A stretch of 8,804 nucleotides of DNA, from the NCBI RefSeq assembly GCF_049587675.1, contig NZ_JBAVEJ010000047.1:1-8804 (forward strand), in the 5' to 3' direction. The stretch is from Sulfuricaulis sp049587675. GTDB lineage: Bacteria > Pseudomonadota > Gammaproteobacteria > Acidiferrobacterales > Sulfurifustaceae. A model generated the notes under the pieces. That model saw only the letters and a program-made list of their open reading frames with translations. It was not told where the DNA came from and ran no database searches. Of the stretch, positions 1-4,602 are shown one piece after another. The number at the start of each line of letters is the position of its first letter. Position 1 is the stretch's first letter. Both the position numbers and the translations under genes were made by a program.

Positions 1-33
1 CTGTAAGATCAATCAAGCCTGGCCTCTTTAATT

Positions 34-54
34 CCTTTAATTAATTCCTAAAGG
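34..54. repeat. AT-rich inverted repeat after the transglycosylase-like gene
   Basis: CCTTTA at 34-39 pairs with TAAAGG at 49-54 around an AT-rich loop. It lies directly after the stop codon of the minus-strand gene. It could be a weak terminator, but the stem is only 6 bp and AT-rich. Confidence 0.25.
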
Positions 55-55
55 A

Positions 56-925
56 TTATTCTTCGCGCCGGACAATGGTCGCCAACCGGGCGAACATGCG
101 CTTCATCGCGTTGACCCGCGCGAGATAACCGCGGACGTCGTGATCGCCACACCGTTGGCCGGTGGTCAACCGAAAGCCGCGCCTGACGTAGGCGTCACCC
201 GCTCCGGCGCCGCACAAGTGGATCACGGTGGCCAGATCCTGCTTCTGCTGGAGCGTGGCGCTGGCGATCCGGTTCCGCTCCAGCGTAATCGCGACGCGGC
301 GATCCAGAAAGGCGGACGTTAGCTCGACAGCGTGGGTCGGCACGACGCGTGTGTAGAGGCTGTTGAACCAGCACGATCCGATCTCGTTCCAGGGCCCATC
401 CTCGACCACGACATGGTCATGAATGCAGTAGCGCTTCGCCTCGACGAACGTCGCATCGATGATCTGATACATTCCGACCGCGCTCGACGCCGGCCGGTAC
501 AACTCGAAGGGATCCCACGTCGGGTGCCACCGCCAGTACGTCCGGGCCACCGGGTTGCCCGCGCCCTCGACTTGGGCGAGCGCGGCCAAAAGCTCGGGCG
601 TGATAACGGCGGTGGAATGCTCCTGGAAGACCGGCTCGTACTGCCGCCACGTGTCGGACGGCGTTTTGGAGAGCGTGGTGCTCACGGGAAAGAACAGCTC
701 GGCCGGCTTGCGGACAACCTGGTACACCCAGTTGGTCGCGGACCAGAGCGCCAGAACGACGACGGCGACGATGATGAGCTGGACCGCCAGCGGCGCGGCC
801 AGCAGCGCCCGAAGCGCGCGCCGGCGCAGCCGAGTGCCCGGCCAAAAGATCGCAATGCGGGAGCGACGCTGGTGCTTCTTTCGTCTCTTCCGGGAGGTGG
901 TTCGGGCAGTGCGTGAACGTGACAT
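56..925 (-). CDS. Membrane-anchored lytic-transglycosylase-like (SLT-fold) protein
   Basis: The 289-aa protein starts with a very basic tail (about residues 1-45, many Arg/Lys), followed by one hydrophobic segment (about 46-66, PLAVQLIIVAVVVLALW) and then a soluble domain that should lie in the periplasm. That domain carries SLT-like signatures: ITPELLAALAQVEGAGNP at 108-125, with E120 at the place of the catalytic glutamate, and SSAVGMYQIIDATF at 147-160, matching the usual 'A.GL.Q....T' block. A C-terminal helical stretch (228-246) resembles the third SLT motif. Four cysteines (167, 185, 238, 259) could form disulfides. The inferred role is cleavage of peptidoglycan glycan strands. The usual ES.FNP motif is altered to VEGAGNP, so activity is not certain. 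The ATG at 923-925 has no strong ribosome binding site, but no better in-frame start precedes the membrane segment. The gene stands alone and is transcribed toward the window edge. Confidence 0.8.
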   Translation of the reverse strand: MSRSRTARTTSRKRRKKHQRRSRIAIFWPGTRLRRRALRALLAAPLAVQLIIVAVVVLALWSATNWVYQVVRKPAELFFPVSTTLSKTPSDTWRQYEPVFQEHSTAVITPELLAALAQVEGAGNPVARTYWRWHPTWDPFELYRPASSAVGMYQIIDATFVEAKRYCIHDHVVVEDGPWNEIGSCWFNSLYTRVVPTHAVELTSAFLDRRVAITLERNRIASATLQQKQDLATVIHLCGAGAGDAYVRRGFRLTTGQRCGDHDVRGYLARVNAMKRMFARLATIVRREE

Positions 926-1274
926 GAAGGCGACAATAAGCGCTAAGGCAACGCTAATGCAACGGCGGCCAGTAGTGAAAGTCCCGCCCAGCTGACGAGC
1001 GCCTGAGGACCCTTGGACTCAACCATGAATTTAGTTGGGGTCGGACCTCATTACCCTGCTGGTAATCTAAAATCTCGTAAATACCCCGCCGCCTGTCGAC
1101 AGGCGCCAACGTCTGATCGGACGCGTGAAACTAATCACGTCCCACCTAGTCAATATAACAAACCTAACCTATGCTGAATGAGTTTACGACCGCGGCCGCT
1201 GCATACCGCGGCATAAGAAAAGCAATCCATGATCACATGAAGAGATCATGTCTCATGCAATCAGGAGCATCACC
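926..1274. other. Divergent intergenic region with a 16-bp perfect palindrome
   Basis: I see no gene in these 349 nt between two divergent genes, so it should hold both promoters. It contains a perfect 16-bp palindrome at 1090-1105 (CGCCTGTCGACAGGCG). Shorter inverted repeats are ATTACC/GGTAAT at 1050-1066 and CGTGA/TCACG near 1125-1145. An AT-richer stretch at about 1149-1185 is the likeliest promoter area for the rightward gene. No convincing -35/-10 pair could be fixed by eye. Confidence 0.5.
1228..1250. promoter_or_regulatory. Inverted repeat in the leader of the 86-aa gene
   Basis: CATGATC (1228-1234) and GATCATG (1244-1250) form a perfect 7-bp inverted repeat with a 9-nt spacer, ending 12 nt before the ribosome binding site of the next gene. 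It could be an operator or an mRNA leader hairpin. The function is inferred from position only. Confidence 0.35.
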
Positions 1275-1535
1275 ATGATAAACAATAAAATGACCGATTC
1301 CGATTTTCCCGCAATTGCCTTTGCCACCTTGCCGACAACGGGCGAGACGATCGCGATTCAATACGGCCAACGAATCCACTACCGGGTGAATACAACCAAA
1401 TCCGCGGAAGAACTCAATGCGATGTACGGTGTCACCCCGGCCCAGGCACAGGCCGTGCTCGAGCGCGTATTGGCTGAGCAGGAAACACCGCCACCAAATC
1501 TGGAAAGTCACGATACGCTCCGTCGCTCCGCGTAG
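1275..1535 (+). CDS. Small protein of unknown function, 86 aa
   Basis: I place the start at the ATG at 1275 because AGGAG (1263-1267) lies 7 nt upstream. An in-frame ATG at 1248 falls inside an inverted repeat and has no ribosome binding site. The product is a soluble, mildly acidic 86-aa protein with no signal peptide or membrane segment. An N-terminal half rich in beta-type residues (AFATLPTTGETIAIQYGQRI) is followed by a helical stretch (SAEELNAMYGVTPAQAQAVL) and a short charged tail. The helical part looks like a small helix-turn-helix or interaction segment, but I do not recognise the family. It is a single-gene unit, followed by an AT-rich inverted repeat that could end its transcript. 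The clear start and GC-rich codons make it likely to be real. Confidence 0.7.
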   Translation: MINNKMTDSDFPAIAFATLPTTGETIAIQYGQRIHYRVNTTKSAEELNAMYGVTPAQAQAVLERVLAEQETPPPNLESHDTLRRSA

Positions 1536-1553
1536 CGCACAATCCCATCTATG

Positions 1554-1582
1554 AAATAAATGGGGTAAGACACCATTTATTT
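1554..1582. terminator. AT-rich 10-bp hairpin after the 86-aa gene
   Basis: AAATAAATGG (1554-1563) and CCATTTATTT (1573-1582) form a perfect 10-bp stem with a 9-nt loop, 18 nt after the stop codon. There is no clean T-run on the plus strand (TTTAAAAACTT follows), so it is an imperfect intrinsic terminator and may instead stabilise the 3' end of the mRNA. Confidence 0.45.
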
Positions 1583-1628
1583 AAAAACTTGTCACGCCTG
1601 TGAAGGCGGGGTGAAGCGGTGTTGTGAT

Positions 1629-1648
1629 GCGCGCCATCCGGGGCGCGC
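1629..1648. repeat. REP-like palindrome 1
   Basis: GCGCGCC (1629-1635) pairs perfectly with GGCGCGC (1642-1648) around a 6-nt loop. The centre GCCATCCGG resembles the centre of the palindrome at 1702-1724 (GCCATCCTGG), which suggests both belong to one class of extragenic palindromes. A smaller hairpin (CGCCT/AGGCG) lies just before, at 1595-1608. Confidence 0.5.
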
Positions 1649-1701
1649 TAAAACGCGTCCAATTCAGTTAAAGCTCGGCTCCTGCCTCGCTAAGAACTCC
1701 A

Positions 1702-1724
1702 GGGTTCGCCATCCTGGCGAACCC
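1702..1724. repeat. REP-like palindrome 2, 10-bp stem
   Basis: GGGTTCGCCA (1702-1711) and TGGCGAACCC (1715-1724) form a perfect 10-bp stem with a 3-nt loop. CGCCATCCTGGCG-type centres are typical of extragenic palindromes in proteobacteria. It sits 5 nt before a 57-bp dispersed repeat. Confidence 0.6.
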
Positions 1725-1729
1725 GCTAA

Positions 1730-1786
1730 TTCACGCCAACGAACGGGTGCAACGAATTCAGTCGCTCCCTGGGCGGCAACAGGTTT
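1730..1786 (+). repeat. 57-bp dispersed repeat, copy 1
   Basis: This segment matches the reverse complement of 8731-8787 at 47 of 57 positions without gaps. The longest exact run is 15 nt (CGAACGGGTGCAACG at 1740-1754). It lies in gene-free DNA just before the terminator at 1796-1820. Substitutions are spread along the whole length, as expected for two diverged members of one family. The family is not recognised. Confidence 0.75.
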
Positions 1787-1795
1787 TGAATAATC

Positions 1796-1820
1796 AAAAG
1801 CCGCCCTTCGGGCGGCTTTT
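1796..1820. terminator. Bidirectional rho-independent terminator
   Basis: AAAAGCCGCCC (1796-1806) pairs with GGGCGGCTTTT (1810-1820) around a TTC loop. A GC-rich stem flanked by A4 and T4 works on both strands. It follows the stop codon of the minus-strand ene-reductase gene by 5 nt and would also stop plus-strand transcripts crossing 1536-1790. Confidence 0.92.
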
Positions 1821-1825
1821 CTCCT

Positions 1826-2905
1826 CTACCTCTTCAGCGTCGGATAATCAACATACCCCTTGGGCCCTGGCGTATAGAACATCCCTGCGTCCGGGGCATT
1901 CACCGCCGCGCCGGTTTTCCAGCGGGTCACCAGATCCGGGTTGGCGAGGATCGGCCGCCCGACGGCAATCAGATCACATTTGCCCGCGGCCAGGTCGCTC
2001 TCGGCGCGCGCGGCATCGTAGCCGCCGGAAAGGATCAGCGAGCGCTTGAACTCCTTTCGGAATGTTGCCTTCATTGAAGCAGGCACCGGCGGCGCGCCCT
2101 GCGGTGAGTGATCCACGAGATGGATATAGACCAGCCCGCGGGCGTTGAGCTGCTGAGCCAGATAGGTGTAATCCGCCTCCATCGCCGCGTACAGCGGCAT
2201 GTCGTTGAACACCCCAAACGGCGAGAGACGTATGCCGACCCGGTCCTTGCCGATCGCGGCGATCGTCGCCTCGGCCACCTCGAGCACAAAGCGCGCGCGG
2301 TTCTCGATCGAACCGCCATAACGATCCGTGCGCTGATTCGAGTTCGGGCGTATGAACTGCTCCAGCAGATAGCCGTTGGCGCTGTGCAGTTCGATTCCGT
2401 CAAATCCTGCCGCCACGGCGTTTTTTGCGGTCTGAGCATATTCCGCGACGGTGGCCTTGATGTCCGCCTCGGTCATCACCTGCGGCACGGGATGCGGCTT
2501 CAAGCCTTCGGCATCGGTGTACATCTCGCCGGCGGCCGCCACCGCCGACGGCGCCAGCACGCGCGCGCCCGCGGGCATGTTGAGCGGATGGACAATGCGC
2601 CCGCAGTGCATGAGCTGCAAGAACATCTTCGCGCCCTTGGCGTGCACCGCGTCGGTAATCGGCTTCCACCCCGCCACCTGCGCCGGGGAGAAGATCCCCG
2701 GAATCCGCGGGTATCCCAGCCCGTTCGGGGACGGCGAAGTGCCTTCGGTGATGATGAGGCCAACCGAAGCCCGCTGCGCGTAATACTGTGCCATGAGGGC
2801 ATTAGGAATGTTGTCGATGGCGCGGCTGCGCGTCAGCGGACACATGACCAGGCGATTCTGTAATTTCAGTGGTCCCAGAACAGTTTCAGAAAACAGAAGT
2901 GGCAT
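1826..2905 (-). CDS. Old Yellow Enzyme family FMN-dependent ene-reductase (NemA/XenB-like)
   Basis: The 359-aa TIM-barrel flavoprotein has the normal length for bacterial class I Old Yellow Enzymes. These enzymes use NAD(P)H to reduce activated C=C bonds, N-ethylmaleimide or nitro compounds in the cytoplasm. Visible signatures are the start LFSETVLGPLKLQNRLVMCPLTRSR (residues 4-28) with flavin-contacting T25, Q98 in QLMHCGR, the substrate-binding pair H174/N177 in HSANGYLLEQF with proton-donor tyrosine Y179, R226 in RLSPFG, and the FMN phosphate-binding GRPILANPDLV at 316-326. PLTR with H/N rather than H/H marks the class I type. The ATG is preceded by TGAGGA (complement of 2912-2917). A terminator at 1796-1820 follows. 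The upstream DNA contains inverted repeats that could bind a repressor, as TetR-type NemR does for enterobacterial nemA, but no regulator gene is present. All catalytic residues are intact. Confidence 0.95.
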   Translation of the reverse strand: MPLLFSETVLGPLKLQNRLVMCPLTRSRAIDNIPNALMAQYYAQRASVGLIITEGTSPSPNGLGYPRIPGIFSPAQVAGWKPITDAVHAKGAKMFLQLMHCGRIVHPLNMPAGARVLAPSAVAAAGEMYTDAEGLKPHPVPQVMTEADIKATVAEYAQTAKNAVAAGFDGIELHSANGYLLEQFIRPNSNQRTDRYGGSIENRARFVLEVAEATIAAIGKDRVGIRLSPFGVFNDMPLYAAMEADYTYLAQQLNARGLVYIHLVDHSPQGAPPVPASMKATFRKEFKRSLILSGGYDAARAESDLAAGKCDLIAVGRPILANPDLVTRWKTGAAVNAPDAGMFYTPGPKGYVDYPTLKR

Positions 2906-2932
2906 GGCTAATCCTCAGTGAAAGTGCAGACG

Positions 2933-2959
2933 TACTCTAAGTTGGTTAAACCGGTTTTG
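2933..2959 (-). promoter_or_regulatory. Candidate promoter box of the ene-reductase gene, shared with 3541-3567
   Basis: Read on the minus strand, this segment contains AAACCGGTTT (a perfect 10-bp palindrome at 2948-2957) followed by CTTAGAGTACG. TAGAGT (2935-2940) would be a weak -10 about 30 nt before the start codon. The same arrangement recurs at 3541-3567, with 21 of 27 positions identical. Promoter function is inferred from position and recurrence. Confidence 0.35.
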
Positions 2960-3050
2960 AAAAATCTGATGCGGCCGCCTTGCCAGGCACGCCGCGGATC
3001 GCTGGGCGGTCGCGGAGCAGCGCCGAGTTGTGCTGGCTCCCATCTCAGTG

Positions 3051-3078
3051 ATACGCAGTATATTCGCAGGCTGCGTAT
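3051..3078. promoter_or_regulatory. 8-bp inverted repeat upstream of the ene-reductase gene
   Basis: ATACGCAG (3051-3058) and CTGCGTAT (3071-3078) form a perfect inverted repeat with a 12-nt spacer. It lies between the terminator of the upstream small gene and the ene-reductase start, about 150 nt from that ATG. It is a possible operator or hairpin. Confidence 0.35.
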
Positions 3079-3102
3079 AACCGTCTATTGTCTGTCACAA
3101 AA

Positions 3103-3128
3103 AAAACGCCCCCAATCGGGGGCGTTTT
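3103..3128 (-). terminator. Rho-independent terminator of the small exported-protein gene
   Basis: AAAACGCCCCC (3103-3113) pairs with GGGGGCGTTTT (3118-3128) around a 4-nt loop. On the minus strand the stem is followed by a run of eight T residues, a textbook intrinsic terminator 32 nt after the stop of the 69-aa gene. Outer GTCTGT (3090-3095) and ACAGAC (3135-3140) could extend the structure. Confidence 0.93.
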
Positions 3129-3140
3129 CATGAAACAGAC

Positions 3141-3168
3141 AGAAGTAATAACTATTACTATTACTTCT
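3141..3168. repeat. 10-bp perfect palindrome across a stop codon
   Basis: AGAAGTAATA (3141-3150) and TATTACTTCT (3159-3168) are exact reverse complements with an 8-nt spacer. The right arm contains the stop codon (complement of 3161-3163) of the 69-aa gene. It is AT-rich, so it may be a pre-terminator hairpin or chance product of the simple-sequence tail. Confidence 0.4.
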
Positions 3169-3370
3169 TCTCTTCTTTCTTCACTTCTTCCTTCTTCGGC
3201 TCCGGGCACTTCACGTCCTTGCCGTCGACCTTCACCATGTCGCCGGGCTTCTTGTCCTTGCAAGCCTTGGCGGTGGCTTCGGCCATGTGCTTCATGGCCA
3301 TGCTGGAGGCGCTGAAGCCCAGACCGGCGATGAAGGTAAGGGCCATAAGACTCGTCAGTAACTTCTTCAT
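3161..3370 (-). CDS. Small exported lysine-rich protein of unknown function, 69 aa
   Basis: Residues 1-25 form a classic Sec signal peptide: KK at the N-terminus, a hydrophobic core LLTSLMALTFIAGLGF and a likely cut near SASSMA. The mature peptide of about 44 residues begins with a short helix, then ACKDKKPGDMVKVDGKDVKCP with two cysteines (C37, C55), and ends in a Lys/Glu-rich tail (PKKEEVKKEEKK). A short periplasmic or secreted peptide is likely, perhaps disulfide-bonded or metal-contacting, but I do not recognise the family. The start is secure: AGGAG (complement of 3377-3381) is 6 nt upstream. The gene is monocistronic, closed by the terminator at 3103-3128. A perfect 10-bp inverted repeat (3141-3150/3159-3168) spans the stop codon. 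The repetitive tail codons (AAG/GAA) give a purine-rich low-complexity strand. Confidence 0.85.
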   Translation of the reverse strand: MKKLLTSLMALTFIAGLGFSASSMAMKHMAEATAKACKDKKPGDMVKVDGKDVKCPEPKKEEVKKEEKK

Positions 3371-3540
3371 GCAATGCTCCTAAAAGTAATGTGAGGTTAG
3401 TACTGAAATATGGCAAGGGTATAAAACCAGCCTCCCTGCGGGGCGACACTGTAGCGCTCAAGACGGCATGGCGTCAACGTACTGGTAATTCGCTTAAGCC
3501 ATGCGACATAAACAGCTTACGATCGAGTCTCACATTGACT

Positions 3541-3567
3541 TATTCTAAGCTGGCAAAACCGCTGTTG
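3541..3567 (-). promoter_or_regulatory. Second copy of the CGGTTT..CCA.CTTAGA box
   Basis: The segment matches 2933-2959 at 21 of 27 positions. On the minus strand it includes GCGGTTTTGCCAGCTTAGAATA, in which TAGAAT (3542-3547) resembles a -10 element. If it is the promoter of the 69-aa gene the leader would be about 165 nt. The role is inferred. Confidence 0.3.
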
Positions 3568-3683
3568 TTGGTTCGTGTTGCCGCAATCTTCTGCTTCATT
3601 ACTGCCGCCTCTTTCAGGTGGGTTAAAACTGTGGTCAGCCCTCGATAAGTCTGGGTGGTAGTGAGGAGCTTTATTCTGACGGT

Positions 3684-3711
3684 TTGATATCTCCGTATCC
3701 TTTTGTATTCT
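3684..3711 (+). promoter_or_regulatory. Candidate sigma70 promoter of the FHA gene
   Basis: TTGATA (3684-3689) and TATTCT (3706-3711) are separated by 16 nt. Each differs from consensus at one or two bases. This puts transcription start near 3718 and a leader of about 58 nt before the FHA ATG. Confidence 0.5.
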
Positions 3712-3775
3712 AAAATGGAGCGCTGGTCCGGTTTCATTTGATGTTGAACCAACAGGAGCGGAAAATCAGCAAACC

Positions 3776-4408
3776 ATGGGCAAACTCGTTGTCAAATTCC
3801 GGAGCAAGCCGCTCGGCGACGTGAACCTGAAACTGGGCGACACGACGATCGGTCGCCATGCCACCTGCGACATCGTGCTGAACGACGACAAGAGTGTCAG
3901 CGGCACTCACGCCGTGATAAAAACTGTTGGGCGCAAATCCACCCTTGAGGATCTCGGGAGCACGAACGGAACGTTCATCGAGTCCGAGCGCATCACGCAG
4001 CATGAACTGCGGCACGGCGAGACGATCGTCATAGGCGAGCACGAGCTGATCTATCGCGATAATCTTGCTGTGGATGCGTCGGGATTCGGCAAAGGCTCGG
4101 GCGCACGCGCCACGCGGGACGACTCGCTGGAGAAGACCCGGATCATCTCGATGCATGCACAGCTGGTCTCCGTGGGAGGAAAAGACACGGGCAAACGCGT
4201 GCCGCTCGTAAAAGAGGAAACCCTGCTCGACAACCCCGGCAAGAACCCGGCCCGAATTTACCGCGGCCCCGATGGATACGTGCTGCGTGCGCAGGTCGGG
4301 CCCGGCGAGCCAAGGATCAACGACAAACCGGTACCGCCCGGCGGTCAGATACTGGAGGATGGCGACGTCATCGAAGTCGCGGGGACGAAGTTTCAGCTTG
4401 TCAAATAG
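3776..4408 (+). CDS. FHA-domain signalling protein with a second, degenerate FHA-like domain
   Basis: The 210-aa cytoplasmic protein lacks a signal or membrane segment. Residues 4-94 are a canonical forkhead-associated domain, which binds phosphothreonine peptides. It has IGR (25-27), SGTHA (42-46, with S42 and H45) and GSTNGTF (61-67) all in place. A linker of about 30 residues includes SLEKTRII (117-124), whose T121 could be a self-recognised phospho-threonine site of the GarA type (inference). Residues 128-209 repeat the FHA outline (GKRVPLVKEETLL, ARIYRGPDGYVLRA, PRINDKPV, GDVIEVAGTKFQLV) but lack the GR, S..H and NGT residues, so this part probably does not bind phosphopeptide. An AGGAG at 3754-3758 lies 17 nt before the ATG, farther than usual, and no alternative in-frame start exists nearby. 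No kinase or secretion gene is adjacent. The start is therefore less certain than the identity. Confidence 0.92.
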   Translation: MGKLVVKFRSKPLGDVNLKLGDTTIGRHATCDIVLNDDKSVSGTHAVIKTVGRKSTLEDLGSTNGTFIESERITQHELRHGETIVIGEHELIYRDNLAVDASGFGKGSGARATRDDSLEKTRIISMHAQLVSVGGKDTGKRVPLVKEETLLDNPGKNPARIYRGPDGYVLRAQVGPGEPRINDKPVPPGGQILEDGDVIEVAGTKFQLVK

Positions 4409-4431
4409 TTGCCCGTAAATTAATAGCCGTC

Positions 4432-4486
4432 ATCCCCGCGAAAGCGGCGGTCCAGGCTTTACATATCAGCCCCGCGCAACGGGGAT
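4432..4486. repeat. Palindromic extragenic element of the GTCATCCCCGCG class
   Basis: Terminal inverted repeats ATCCCCG (4432-4438) and CGGGGAT (4480-4486) bound a 55-bp element, and an inner hairpin CCCCG/CGGGG lies at 4470-4484. GTCATCCCCGCGAAAGCGG-type sequences are frequent dispersed intergenic repeats in beta- and gammaproteobacteria. This one appears worn, and it fills most of the 194-nt gap after the FHA gene. Confidence 0.55.
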
Positions 4487-4602
4487 TCCATTTCATCAGT
4501 CAGCCCTAATATCCACCCTTGGATCGCTGCACAATACCTGGGCTCTCCCGCTGCACGCTCTTATACTGTGAATCTGCTCACCCGCCGGGAGGCATCCCGT
4601 TC

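Larger units (their letters stand above)
1536..1825. other. Gene-free, stem-loop-rich intergenic region
   Basis: I find no credible protein in these 290 nt between a plus-strand and a minus-strand gene. Short open frames here lack ribosome binding sites and cross the palindromes. The stretch holds five inverted repeats (1554-1582, 1595-1608, 1629-1648, 1702-1724, 1796-1820) and the 57-bp dispersed repeat. It could be a repeat cluster or a structured noncoding RNA ending at the 1796-1820 terminator; sequence alone does not decide. Confidence 0.55.
3371..3775. other. Intergenic region between divergent genes
   Basis: These 405 nt separate the minus-strand 69-aa gene from the plus-strand FHA gene and should contain both promoters. 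I see no credible protein: open frames on both strands lack ribosome binding sites and domain features. It carries the second copy of the 2933-2959 box at 3541-3567, with minus-strand TAGAAT at 3542-3547, and a plausible plus-strand promoter at 3684-3711. Confidence 0.5.

Noticed and set aside
332..916. Plus-strand open frame of 194 codons opposite the transglycosylase-like gene
   Set aside because: It mirrors the minus-strand gene, has no ribosome binding site and an Arg/Gly/Asp-rich composition typical of antisense shadows.
1702..1724. tRNA T-arm because of GGGTTCG
   Set aside because: The surrounding sequence does not fold into acceptor, D and anticodon arms; it is a simple 10-bp palindrome.
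1740..1786. Integron attC site as explanation of the 57-bp repeat
   Set aside because: No matched RYYYAAC and GTTRRRY core pair at the ends, and no integrase or cassette-like gene array.
3540..3752. Minus-strand open frame of 70 codons in the gap before the FHA gene
   Set aside because: No ribosome binding site, no recognisable feature, and it runs across the likely FHA promoter.
4451..4464. Match of CAGGCTTTACAT to the end of repeat copy 2
   Set aside because: A 12-nt match is expected about by chance in a window this size, and the flanks do not align.
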